From Triops longicaudatus (taxonomy: Eukaryota > Arthropoda > Branchiopoda > Notostraca > Triopsidae), in NCBI GenBank assembly GCA_022885665.1, contig JAGQDJ010000016.1, positions 1 to 64,000 on the forward strand: a stretch of DNA of 64,000 nucleotides, written 5' to 3'. The notes beneath the pieces are model-generated. The model saw only the letters and a list, made by a program, of their open reading frames with translations, searched no databases and was not told the origin of the DNA. The position numbers and the translations under genes are program-made. Position 1 is the first letter of the stretch. Each line of letters starts with the position of its first letter. Shown here one piece after another: positions 11,952 through 23,622 of this stretch.

Positions 11952-14628
11952 TCACACTTGATCACCAGCAAGGCTGGTTTTGACTAATCGTTCAAGATAC
12001 TGCACTTTCTTCAGCAACTTCTCCTTGGCGGGAAACTCGGTATGAGGAATGAAAATGACTCTGTAATTATTCAATTCCAGTAATCGCCGAGCTAACACAT
12101 TGTAACCCGTAGGCCCCGTGCTGCCTAGACAGATATCCTTGTAATCCATTACTTTCAAGGCTATTCTAGATGCACCAGGCGGTAATGGTTTTGTTTCGAA
12201 ATCTTGAAGAGGAAGTGGTGAGCAAGTGGAAGTCATAATGAACTCGGCATCTAGGAAAACGGGAAAAAAAAAAAACAATTATACGCATAACGCAAAGCTA
12301 TCGTATATAAAATAAATTTAGGTGTTAAAAACAGAAGCATAATCGTTTAAGTGCTACTTTAAACCATAATGGCTTTGGAATAAATTTTTATGTTTAGCGA
12401 CGGCAAGAAGCACCGCCCCCATAGCCCGGCCCTGTTAATTACGTATAATAAAGTAACAGGGAAGAAATCCGAGCAAAAGAAAATAAACAAAAATATCATA
12501 AAAGCTCTTGTGGAAGACGGACGATGACAATTTAGCTCCGGCAGTAAAGTGACCTTGTGCAACTAGTGATTGTAATGGGACGGAAAACGAGATTACCGAA
12601 GTTAACTCCCATATCAGTGTTGACTTGCTCTTTAAGGTACCGGGGAGCCGGTACAAAATTGGTCAGTGCATCCAAAACGGCTCTGCTTAAGCCGGGTACC
12701 GTTCCATCGCCTCCTTTGGTATCCGTAGGTACTTTTTCGGTAGGGTACTGCAGTTTGAACCGAGGATCTTTCGTAGCTAATGCTCTAAGATTGGCCAACT
12801 TGTTCTGGACTATAGGATCTGTGAACGATGAAAATTGCTTTAGGATGTACTTTTAAAATCGCATGTACATTTAGCAATTTATTGCAGAAACTAGCACAAA
12901 CATTTCCTATAAGCTAACTAAATCGCTTCCTGGCTCCAGTAGACTACGCAAGTTGAAGGATTATTTGAAACGAAACCGATGTATGTGTGGTATTAATTAT
13001 TTAACGTATAATACATACTTGCAGAAACGATTTGCGAATCTAGCACACTTCGTAACTCTTGCTCTGTCACTTGGTCGAAAATAGCCCACGACCAGACGAT
13101 GTCTAACCAAACGAGGTCGTTCTTTATGCTTTCTTTGGTCAACACTGCTTTCAGTTTCTGTATAATACAATATTATTAAGCAAAATCTTGTACATGAAAA
13201 AAAAAATTACGGGAAATATTGTTGCACTGCTGGAAGGTGTGAAATCAACGGCTGCGTAGCAAAGTAGAAAGGCAACGAATTCTTGAGATCTGCATTTATC
13301 CCAGTTTTTTTCCAGCCAGTCAGATAATGCCTCCAAAAGACCTAAGATACAGACATTTTGGGTCATTTTTTTCACGTGGATAAGTACAATAAAATCTTTT
13401 TACTTGTATTTCGATAGCGAAGCTGGCCCATATTTGTCAAACAGCTACTGATCAATGTAGGTTTCGTTATTTGAGCTATTTCATTCGTAAGATCGTTGCC
13501 AATACGTTCCAAAAGGACCTAAAATATTTATTCGTCAACATATGAATTGTTTAAAAGGTAGTATTTTTACTTGATCAGGAAAACTCAATCGATTCAAGGC
13601 AAATAAAAGGTCAGACGACTGTTTTGGAGTTAGCTTTGTGGAATCCTTATTGAGATGAAACGCTAGTGAGCGTAGTAAAGGAGTTGGCCTCCTTTTGCAA
13701 GCGGCCAAAGTGGTCAGTAGCTAAAATTGAAAGATGTTATGTAAAACACTGAAAAACTTGTCGACTTCAAAACGCTCTGAATCCTGCTCACCTTAACTTT
13801 ATCCTCGATGCTAAAGCTTTCCATATTATCTACCAAGCGATCTTCTAGCTTTACCAAAAAGCTATCTTCAAAGATTTGTTGCATGTTAAATATCTGCACC
13901 AAATCGCGAACATCTGTAAGCTCCACCCAACGTCGCTGGATAGCTTGGGTGACTTCTTTCATAACGCGTTTCTGGGTGTCTGTTTCTCTATACGGCTGTT
14001 GAAATTTGGCCACGAAGATCAGCTGGCGTAGGTTGAGCTTTCGTAAGTTCCACAGCAAGTCGTTTTCGAGAGCATTGACCAAAAAGGAATCGGAAGTAAA
14101 GCCGATGAGATGCAAGCCTTTAATAGCTTGAAGAAGACTGTAGACGTTCACAGTACCGATGCCGTTTTCTAGCTTGCTACACACCTTCTTGAACTCAGGG
14201 CTTTCCATGACAACCTTGGATTCCACATTTTTCTGTTCGACCCACGTTCCCAAAAGTGCTAATACGTTGAGGGCATTTTTGCTGGTAAGGTTGGCTTTCT
14301 TAATGGTGTTAATTAAGCTTGGGAAGTCTTTGGACAGGTAGATATCTCTATCAAGGGCTGACTGAACCCAAGATGGTAAAACTGGTGTATCAGCCTCATT
14401 TGTGGCAGACGAAGTTGAGGGTATAGCTTCTTGGTCAAATTTCTCAGCCGCTAATGACGACTTTGGTCGAAACGTAGGAGCCAGAAATTCTGTGAGAGTC
14501 CTGTGTTTGGTTAAGTTTGTTCCATAGGCTGTGGCGTACGAGCTCAACCGCAGAGAAGATGAGGTGCTTAAGCATATTTTTGAGGACTGAAATGCATTTA
14601 GGAGCGTACACGGAATCGTGCGATACAT
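11952..14628 (-). CDS. TBRG4: FAST kinase domain-containing protein 4-like (TBRG4), mitochondrial RNA regulator
   Basis: Seven minus-strand exons: 13792-14628, 13571-13720, 13404-13518, 13211-13341, 13019-13157, 12597-12818 and 11952-12250. They total 1893 nt and 630 aa in consistent phase; human FASTKD4 is 631 aa. The N-terminus (MYRTIPCTLLNAFQSSK, then Ser-rich) has the Arg/Ser composition of a mitochondrial targeting peptide. The middle is helical and Leu-rich, as in FAST_1/FAST_2 regions. The last about 70 residues form a RAP domain (IALKVMDYKDICLG...GYNVLARRLLELNNYRVI), an endonuclease-like fold. FASTKD proteins bind and stabilise or process mitochondrial mRNAs. The choice of FASTKD4 rather than FASTKD1/2/3/5 rests on length and a short linker, so the paralogue is less sure than the family. 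The junction 13019/12818 spans a 200-bp intron and is the weakest splice. Confidence 0.85.
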
Positions 14629-14926
14629 GTCTATAAAATAGTAAAAATAGTTCTAGACAATTTAAGCCTTTTTAATTTAAAAACATAATTTCTCACTTAC
14701 TTAAGGGTTTGTGAAAACTGGTTAAAAATTTAATTTGGTAAGACTTCGTGTTTTTGTTGACAGTTTCTACGCGGCTCCCAAGTTTTCGGCATGGTCTTGA
14801 GATGAGTCAATTATTTTTGGTAGATGTCGCTAGTTACAGTAGAGACTAAGAGTCTTTTCATCTCCTTCGTCCTCTAAAAACTTGACATCACAAACTGTGT
14901 ACAAGCCTAGTTCGCTTGGATTGCCT

Positions 14927-14933
14927 TATAAAA
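14927..14933 (+). promoter_or_regulatory. TATA-like box between FASTKD4 and the small putative gene
   Basis: TATAAAA lies at 14927-14933, about 90 bp before the ATG at 15018. It could drive the doubtful small gene at 15018-15307. The sequence is AT-rich, so a chance match is possible. Confidence 0.25.
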
Positions 14934-15017
14934 TTCGTGGCAGAAATTGTGTGCTTTTCGGGTTCTGATGAAAACATCCTTGTTTGCTAAAATATTTATT
15001 TGATTGATATCTGAAAC

Positions 15018-15307
15018 ATGACAACCGATTTCCCTAAAAGGTAAGCATGTATTTAAATGCTTTATAATGGAGCTTTGTTATAAGTGAACTACAACCCTAA
15101 AACCTACTTTGTTAAATAGTTTCTCCCTTGAAAATATACCCATTTTTTCCCCATAGAAACAGAGTATTAGCCAAATTAAATCTAAATGTTCAGGTAATAT
15201 CCAGGTTTTGCGGGATCCGGTGGCGAAGATTGGAGACGCAATTACGAGATACAGAAATTAATGCCTGTGGCATAGTACCAAATGTCAATTTTTATATACT
15301 ATATTAG
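15018..15307 (+). CDS. putative two-exon small protein, unrecognised
   Basis: ATG at 15018 opens a short exon (15018-15040, MTTDFPK...) followed by a strong donor GTAAGCATG. A pyrimidine-rich acceptor (CCCATAG) at 15156 leads into 15157-15307, which stays open to TAG. The result is 174 nt and 57 aa, basic in the middle (RVLAKLNLNVQVISR). I recognise no domain. It is divergent from FASTKD4 and has a TATA-like box about 90 bp upstream. A second donor (CAG-GTAATA at 15192) inside exon 2 could mean that the real gene splices on to an unseen exon. It may equally be a chance combination. Confidence 0.25.
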
Positions 15308-15969
15308 AGCGAGTGTTTTACCTGTGGCAGACTGTATCCAATTGAGATAGGAAGAAATTCTAATGTCTCTTACGACAGGAAATAAGAAGTTATTCCCAGA
15401 AGCTTCACTCGATTAACCTTTCTACTGAACCGCGTAATAGGAAATTCGTAACACTGAAAGTTAGTCTTGCTGAATAGTAAAAAAGGGAGGTTTGCGTTTT
15501 ATGAAATACTTTGACTGACTAATACCTCATGCAGACTAATGTGTAGTACGTGAAAGTAAATTCAATCCAGTCGAAAATAAATTTTGAAAGGTCATTTTAT
15601 TATATTTCGGCGTTCCCTACAATTCAGCTTGATTCTTTCGAAGTTAACATTTGATAAAGAAAAAAAAACGAAGTCTGTTATTTTTATTACTGTAATATAC
15701 TAGTGTAGGCCGAACCCTAATACTGAGCTAAAACACAGTATTTTACAACAGTTTAAAGGAGAACGTTCTTTATCAAGGCGCTTGAAATAGGTCTCCCCAA
15801 ATTCAACTTGCTCAAGCTCCAGTCAGATAATACGCCCAGTGGTTTTACACGAAATATTTTACATTTATTACGAAATCGCTGCGATACATTCTTTCAAACT
15901 ATAAATCTCTTTCAAACCCTGTCTCTAGCATACTTATATCTTCAGTAAATCGCATCTATGTAAACTCCC
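15308..15969. other. intergenic, no gene seen
   Basis: No coding signal is visible on either strand. The only feature I can support is TTTATT at 15864-15869, which is AATAAA on the minus strand, about 100 bp beyond the peroxidase stop codon. It is the probable poly(A) signal of that gene. Confidence 0.5.
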
Positions 15970-18900
15970 TTAATAGGACGGATAAGTTTGGCGGTATTTC
16001 TCTTGCCAAGGGTAGAGATTAACTCGGGGAATGGCTGTGCTGTCACATTCGACGATCGGGTTCCTAAATGAGAATATTCCATGAGCGAACACTGTTTCAA
16101 CTCACGAAAGAAATTTGCGCTTACGTTTTTGACGGCCTTCTGAATGCTAGCGGCTGCATGCTGTGGACATCACTGTTGTCACACACGAGCCGTGCTAAGC
16201 TTATTTTGCGGATTTCGTCCAATTGAGCTAGTCGAGACCATTTTTTATTAATCAGGTACTATAAATATCAAAGCATGTTGGATAATACCTTCCGTGAAAG
16301 AGTGAGGCTGACCACCCAGATCGTAGAAATAACGATCACCACGCTTGGTTCTGGCGAATTGTTCAGAAATGATGCAAAGGAAAGTTGGTCCCAGCAAAGT
16401 TCCTTCAATCTGACGTTCAGACAAGCCTCCAATGAAGAGATCCACGTCGTCGACTTCTCGGTACAACAACTTAAATCTTTTAACAATCTGTAAAACACAG
16501 AAGGTCAACACACACATGCTTGGTTCTAGCGTAACTTCTTTACCGGTTCGGGGATAACGTCCAAGAAATCCTCGAAGGTACGAGCACGTGGCAATCCGCA
16601 GAGTTGTCTGTACGAATTGTAGCCTTGCAAGCCGTGATCTCGACCACGTTGGATGTTCAACGCAACCAAATCCATACCGAAAGGCTTGCCTCCTTCTTCG
16701 AACAAATGGTTTGTCAACTAAAACACCAACAAAATGCTTAACGTGGCTAAGTACTCTTCAAATGATCTATTACCTCTTCAGAAACGTAATTGTCAAAGTT
16801 CTGGATTGGCTGAGTGGCCAAACCGACCAAAAATTTGTCTAAATTGCCAGGCAAATAAATGGCCTGTGAGCGGAAGAAGTGCTTTCTCAACAAGAGGGTA
16901 GTATCCTTCTTCCGGCGCTGGTTTAACAAACTAAAAATAGATAAATTAATTAAAAGCGTCAAAACTACGAGGGTTCTCAGACGTGGTGGCATACAGCCGT
17001 GTTTCTGTCACTGTGCTCTTTCAAAACCACGTATTTTATCAAATTATTTACGAAGTTGCTGAAATTTCCTTACTGGACATTTCCTTGGACCAACGAGTGA
17101 CCGTAGCGGTAGGCAGCGGTAGCGAATTCGTTAATGATAGTTGCGCTCACTTTTTCGTCATAATCAGTGCTGAAACCTTCCTTGAGCGGGAACAGGGCCA
17201 ATTTCTCCATAGCTTCGCGCCCTATAACACATTTACGTTAAAAAGATCTTTGTTTGAAAGAGTTAAGATAGGGTTACCAATGACAACGGGGAGATATTCG
17301 TTGTAAGTAATGTGCTGCATTTGAGCAATGACAATACGACGAGCTTCTTGGAACACCTTCTCGTCATTCCAGTGCGGGTTGAGGATCTTCAGTTCGGTAG
17401 CCAAGCGATTGTGTTCACGCATGAAAACGGTATGGGTCACGGCCAAAGATGGATTCTCGTTAGAACGGCTGTCACCTACGATTCAGGAAAATAGAAATGT
17501 AATTTAGACAACGGAAACTTTGAGTAGCAATTTGAGACATAGCAAACAGTACAAACATAAGAGCACAGATATTTTGAAACAAAAATCACAGAAATCATGA
17601 AGTTATAGGTCTACGCTGATAGTCTCGTACTACTTGTTCACAAAAATCCACGGAATATATAAACATAGGTTAACAGTGAGCTTTGCTCACGCTCCGAAAT
17701 ACAGAACAATTCCCTGAATGTAAAAAAAAATTCTTTTGACGTGATTCACAATGCACAACGGTTTTGAAATTATTAATATTAGTTTGAGATGTTTTTAAAC
17801 TGAAACATTTTGATCAGTGGACTAATAATCCTTAACCGATTAATTAGAATGAAAATTTGAACTTCCGATTTTGCATAGTCATGCTTACCAGCTTTGAAGC
17901 ACTTGACTTCTTCCTTGGGAACTGGAGCTGAAGATTCGTTCAAGTGGCATTCCATATCAGGGCTAAGGTCAGGGGGCAACAAATCCCTCATACGGGTGTG
18001 TCCATTACGGGGCGTCACCTTTAGCTTACCACCGCGGAAAGCGCGCAAACTGTTCATTTCTTCTTCATCGGAGCCGTAGACATTAGAGCTGTCCAAGAAG
18101 TGCGTTAGCTGGTTCATTTGTTCTGCGTAACCGAAGGTACAATCCAAGTTGGTCACTGGCATAGAACGCACGAAGCTCATGCATCTTTGACCGTGCTGGG
18201 CAAAGAAGGGGTCGTCTTCCGGAATTTCGATCGGCATACACTCAGGATGTACCAACAAAGAATTGCTCAGGAATTTCCCTTCTTCGGAACAACACACGAT
18301 GCCAGTGCCATTAGCACCTAAAAGTTAATAATTGTAGCAAAAATAAAGAAGTTAATTAGATTAGACTAAAACAGAACGCCTGAAACATTCATAAATATAT
18401 GAATACATTGACTGAATGAAAAACGCGACACACGACGATGGGTTACTTCGTTATTATTTACAAAAAATAGTAAAAATAGATATAAACAGAAACAGAAAGG
18501 TGTCAATGAGCATTTTTTGCACAAGATTGTGAAAATAAAAAATACAACACTAATGCCGATTATGTAATAAAAGTATTAAAAAAAAAAAACGTAGGATAGG
18601 AGAAAGTTGAGGTATTGGAGGGAAACGGGCCACTTACCCATGCGAAAAACTGGCGTAGAAGTAATGTCATGATCCAAAAACTGTCCGTATTGCATTACCC
18701 ACAAAGTTTCGGTTTCATGAGGGCTGTCGACGTCTGGAACAACGGAAATGGAGACCAAGCGCGCACTGGGCAAATCAGAACCGTCTCGGGCAGTACGCGG
18801 TTGCCACACCCCTGTTGAAATCATCAATTATTGAAGGGAAACTTGAACAATTTTTCGAGGTAAAAATTACATACCATCAGCGTAATTTTGCGGCAGCATG

Positions 18901-21053
18901 CGATTGAAAGGAGAGCGCGACATGCCCAAACCAGGGTTGCGCAAGTTGTTACAAGAGCCATCTAAGGTACGGTAAAATAGATCTTGTTGAGAGCAGGATG
19001 GCGTTGTTGGACAGCTTTCGCTCAAAATGGTGTCCTTGGTATTAAAAACGGATAATCCGTAGCCGGTTTCTTCAGGAGTCAAAGAGAATCTGAATGAAGG
19101 GAATCAATTAAAAGTAATGGGGTTGAAGGACTCAAGTTCATTGGCAGTTGCGAAATCGTTGATCCCGTCTCTTGTTAAGAGTGACGTACCTTTTGCCCAG
19201 ATCGGACGTACTTTCGACTAACACAAAAGCGTCACGACTTCTGCCGATGGTCAAGGGCGTCGTCTGGAAGAAGAGCAGGTGAGCTGCTGCAGCCGTGTTC
19301 TTCTGTACCACAATGCCCTTCTTGTTCAGCAAAAGCTCAGACTCATCCACTTGCTTCAGTGCACGCAAGCCGTGCTCGGCAGCCACGTTCAAATCGTAGG
19401 AGTTAATTTCGACCGGTAACTTGGGGATCTTCGGCACTACTTCCAGTGGACGCGGTGCAGGACCTGAACATTCAATGACAAGCGTAAAGAAACAGTGATT
19501 TACGAGCGCTGAGACTGAAAGTTTGAGCTCTTGTAAATGTCAACCTAATTTGTTACGCGAAATAACCACGTAACCGGAACCGATTTTACAGTACTCGAGT
19601 TTTCATTTCATCAATGAAAACATTTTTGTAGGATATTTTGCAACTTGCCTTGAAGGAACAATGTTATGGTCATATTGAATACCACCTATTTACATGTCAA
19701 TAACCCGGATCTTAACCTCACCTTTGCCCTTGTTCACACTTATGATGTGTTAAAGCACGGAATTTGTTAATGAAAATTGCAATGGGAAGAAGATTAAAAA
19801 TGCGAATGAAATGACATCTGTTGTTAAAAACTTTTACTTTTAGAAATGCCCATGACCTTAACCTCGCTTTTGCCCTTAGTCGATAATGCGCCCATTAGAT
19901 GGCACAGTTGCGACTTAAAACAGACCAACAGCAACTCACTTTTGCCCTGGTTCACATGAGTGTATGAACGATACTATAAACTTCTCTTTTAATAATGCAT
20001 ACGAATGTCCTTAACGGCACAAAAAGTCACGCATAAGTTTATTCTCAGGCAATGTCATCTGTTCTCCAAACTTACCCTTACAATTGACCTTGATATTAAC
20101 CTTGTGTTTGCCACGTGTTCACACCATGGGGTGTGAACAAGCGGGATAGGATCACGCATACCTACTGTGCAAAATTATACCTACATGTGAAAAGGCAACT
20201 AAACTTACAGGCTCACTCTCGATCTTAGCTTTTCTTTACTTCGTTCGCATTATACTGTGAAAGACGGCTAAATCAAGATTAGATACTAGGGCAAAGCGAA
20301 AAATAGTAGGTCTCTCTTTTATCGCCATAAGTGGCTTACTGTAATCTATACGGAATTCAGCTCCCGGGATACCTTCTTCAGAACGACTTAAGAACGGAGC
20401 AACATGAAAGTCCCTTAAATGTCCCGTTAAAGTTCAGATACCATTCCGTAAATTCCGATAATTTGGAAACCAGTTACAAGAGAAAATAATTCCTTACCAT
20501 TATAGGGCAGTTCGGGACAACAAGCCCCAACGTTTCCGTCCTTCAGATAACAATCAGAATAGGGCGTGTGGGCGACTTCGTTGTACCAGACGGCACAGTC
20601 CGCCAAGGGACGACATTTGCTTTCTAAACCTGCGACCTTCGGGCAGTAGTGACGGGGTGGTTGCGGTTCGTAAGCTGGGTAAGTTGCATAGGGCTTAGGT
20701 GCAGGAGCATGAGCTGGCCTACGGTAAGGTTTGGGTTCTTGTGCGGGGTATGCAGGACGCACAGGGGAGTTAGATTTAGGGTAAGAAGGGTTTAGTTTGT
20801 AGAAAGTTTGAGGAGGGTGGTAAGGTTCGGGTTCGTGGTAGTGATTGCTCACATATTGGTAGAAAGGAGGAACATTAGGGGTAAAACTGGAAGGAGGGTA
20901 AGCAGAAGGGTATAACGGGTACTGTGGACGGTACGACGCGGGAGCAGTGTACGTACTACCATATTGGCGTCTGTCCCTCGTTGCCACGTCGTCAGCGTTT
21001 TGCCCTTGTACCGTTAAGATACCAAGGACCAACGTCGCAACCAAAATACGCAT
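15970..21053 (-). CDS. secreted animal haem peroxidase with Clip-like N-terminal knot (peroxinectin / chorion-peroxidase type)
   Basis: Twelve minus-strand exons: 20498-21053, 19190-19463, 18875-19089, 18638-18811, 17889-18317, 17278-17475, 17074-17221, 16774-16930, 16544-16717, 16289-16487, 16125-16227 and 15970-16063. They total 2721 nt and 906 aa with all phases matching. Residues 1-17 are a signal peptide (MRILVATLVLGILTVQG). A Pro/Tyr-rich stretch (about 30-130) follows, then a six-cysteine unit ending in CC (about 135-180) that resembles a Clip knot. The catalytic domain starts at YRTLDGSCNNLRNP. Distal His is in FLDHDIT (about 396), the calcium loop in LDSSNVYGSD, then GDSRSNENPSL and REHNRLA, proximal His in YRYGHSLV (about 657), and LNIQRGRDHG. 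The family oxidises substrates with H2O2 in cuticle, chorion or haemolymph. It lacks the C-terminal transmembrane part of dual oxidases. No RGD/KGD adhesion motif was seen, so peroxinectin function is open. Confidence 0.93.
19712..20145. repeat. degenerate repeats in peroxidase intron 1
   Basis: The first coding intron (19464-20497) holds related segments. AATGACATCTGTTG near 19810 recurs as AATGTCATCTGTTC near 20050. A motif TTAACCTYRCTTTTGCCC followed by a GTTCACA-like block occurs near 19712, 19857, 19930 and 20097. The last copy ends in a perfect dyad at 20117-20138 (GTTCACACC, ATGG, GGTGTGAAC) with an E-box CACGTG at 20112-20117. Spacing between the clearest pair is about 240 bp. The function is unknown; an intronic enhancer is one possibility. 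Confidence 0.5.
20085..20093 (-). promoter_or_regulatory. FTZ-F1/ERR-type nuclear receptor half-site
   Basis: TGACCTTGA on the + strand is TCAAGGTCA on the minus strand, a perfect match to the extended monomer site bound by FTZ-F1/SF-1 and ERR receptors. It lies in the first coding intron of the peroxidase. A 9-bp match occurs by chance fairly often, so this is suggestive only. Confidence 0.3.
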
Positions 21054-23570
21054 TCTCGAATAAACCTGAAAAAATCAGAAAAATTAGGGATTACGAAAAC
21101 AAAAGTACATTACCGATCAAATCAACAAAATGCAGGGATAAATAAAAAAGGAAAAGGATAAGCAGGTAAGATACAAAATAAGTAAATAATAATGTCAAAT
21201 AAAAATGGAAAATGAATAAATTAGGTGTTTACAGAAGCGAAGGAACAAAAATGTTGGTAAATGAAATAAACTCACTAGAAATATGAAAAAATTAATAGCC
21301 AAAGATGGTATCTCTACGCTACTGAACATAAGGATTCTGGTATTGTGCCCCCAGGGTGTTATTACGATAAAGTTTGAGAATTTTGCACTAAAACAGTTTC
21401 ATAAAATAAAACAGACACCTGAAGACAGTAAAAGCTTTACTTTTATGTACAGTCGTGAATTGAACGTATCGTTTAATGGTGTTGGGGGGGGGGGGCTTTT
21501 TTATGCGAGATAAGCTTTCTCTCGTTTCCTTCCATTCTAGCTCACTGCAGGTGAAATAAGACGCCGGCGGTGCTTATTAATTTTAACATGCAAGTTAACA
21601 CGCTTTCATTGTTAGCCTGTACTAACCTATATCACCGCCGGTGTGCTGCTGCGACGCACCTGGTAAACCGCACACCCGATGACGGTGACTTGACAATTTG
21701 CGCGAGGTACTTCACATTTCCCTATTACGAGATTACCGTAAGCACGCTCTTCCTGGATTTTGTTCAACAAACTTGAACACCGTGATAACGATGACCAACC
21801 ACCTGTTCATATTGTCGTCTTCCGTTTTCGGCCTGAGTTAAAATCTGGGTCGTTTTTTTAAGTCTTTTTATTTTCTTTCCCGTGAGTGTGCATGTATACG
21901 TGCGTCTAGTAACGCCGTAGCTAATGCTTTGGGAACTAAACGCATTGTTGCTTGAAAGACTGACCCTTCGCTTTTAGCTGTAATGCTTCCGAACAGGACA
22001 AAGAAACAAGCAAAATAATAGCCCGGGCCTATATAAAGAAAGGGAAAGTCTTGCAAGCCCGCTTTTAATACGGAAAGCGAGAGAAAAAATAGATACTTCA
22101 GTGTAGGTCTCTTGAAATCTGTTTCTCAAGATCTATGGCAAATCAACCTTTTCGGTGCATTTTTTCCTGTAATAAGGTTCTCATTACACGTAACCAATAC
22201 ATGGTATTTGAAGCGAAACGGGAACGTGTTGCTAGTCGAGACACTTTTTGCTCCGTTACCTATCTAGAAAAGAGTGCACGGTCTAAACTATTACTTAGAT
22301 CCAGAAAAAAAAAGCAAAAAATGCAAATTGCAGCTCATCTGCATGAGACTTGTTAACTTTCCCTATGAAGACGTCTTGAAGGACACTTGACGTAAATTAG
22401 CTCGAAAATGAACATAAGTGGCGGAAAGCAAAGAATCTTGGCAAGATTTATGTGTCGGCATTTCGTTCGGTAAACACGAATTGCGTGAAAGGCGTTAAAT
22501 TCTAGCATCTTTGTCGTAGACGGGGTCTGCGATAGAAATGACTAATCAGCTTAAAACTGTTTGACAAGGTTTGTACGTGAGAGGACCCAACGTTTGCAGA
22601 AATTGAGGCAATTACGCTTCGGTGAATCCAAGATTCCCCAAATGAGATGGAACGATAACTCAAATGAGAAAATTAAAAAAAAACTCCAAGAAAATTTCTG
22701 TCATTTTTGTATCTTAATACTGTAATTTGTATGAAGAGTCATTAATGTCTTTATGGCAATGAATGATTTACTTCTGACTCAGCGTGTCGAAAACGTAATT
22801 ACTTAAAACGATAGTGGGTAACGTTTGCTCGACTTCAACCTTGATTTTTCGTAATTTATGAGTGTGAGGGAGCATAATTAAGCGGAGTCTATGTAAAATT
22901 GATACATCGAATTATTTCATTAAATCAAAAATATGCAGGTTTTTCTCCTAACGAAAGTACAAAGTCAGTAATTTAAATGTACTAAAATATTCTAGAAACT
23001 TTTAATAATCATGGACTTCAAATATGCAGTTTTTTCATATTCGCTGCGTGAGTTTCAGAACGAGGATACTAAAATTTGCCCTAAATCATTCACGAGGACA
23101 TGCTCATATATATCTCGGAGAAATTTAATAACGCGAGAAAACTGTAACGGTCATGTTTTGTAGGGCACGATTGTATAAATGCGTAACACTAGTCATGCTA
23201 CCATCGCCTTTCCATTCGGTCAGTTTAGCGAACAAGACCTCAGGTCAGTGAGAGCTACTATTAACGCGTGAAGTTTCCCCGTACGCGTTTTACTTTCACT
23301 GTCCGGTCGCGTAACTGGAGCAGTGCGAAGTAATTTCTATGCTAATTAACTCCGCGTCCATGCACTTGGGTTACAATAGGAACGATGGTAACCGTAAAGT
23401 CGTTAAATCCAGGAATGTTCCCCTACATGAAATAAGAATAAGGTATTTCAAAGTAGTCTTACTTTAGAAAACTTTGGGTCGTTTCGCACTGAATCTTCTC
23501 TTGGACACTATACAGTAAATTTAAAGGCACATCCACAAGGCAGGACAGAAGACAAGACAGTGTTGCTTAC
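21054..23570. other. 5' flank / probable 5'UTR intron of the peroxidase, no other gene
   Basis: A TTTTTTCAG acceptor stands about 14 bases upstream of the peroxidase ATG on the minus strand. The gene therefore probably has a non-coding first exon further right (see 23571-23622). No conserved coding sequence is visible. The + strand TATA-like box at 22030 is listed separately. A short G run lies near 21485. Confidence 0.4.
22030..22037 (+). promoter_or_regulatory. TATA box of an unidentified transcript
   Basis: TATATAAAG follows GCCCGGGCC on the + strand. About 105 bp downstream an ATG at 22135 opens a 73-aa frame with Lys/Arg-rich C-terminus and no known domain. The TATA context is as good as that of the polyubiquitin gene, but I cannot connect it to a recognisable product. 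Confidence 0.3.
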
Positions 23571-23622
23571 GTCCTGTACTAAACTGAATCCTCACTGAGC
23601 TTGGACACGCAGCTTTATATAG
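23571..23622 (-). promoter_or_regulatory. candidate promoter and short 5'UTR exon of the peroxidase
   Basis: On the minus strand CTATATAAAGCT (23611-23622) is followed about 25 bp later by an initiator-like TCAGTG, then by a GTAAGC splice donor just below 23571. This would make a 20-30 nt non-coding exon spliced to the TTTTTTCAG acceptor before the peroxidase ATG, across a 2.5-kb intron. TATA, initiator and donor are seen; the link to the peroxidase is inference. Confidence 0.35.

Noticed and set aside
12843..13018. Extra FASTKD4 exon in this interval
   Set aside because: A possible acceptor leads to a stop within nine codons, and joining 13019 directly to 12818 keeps phase and gives the family length.
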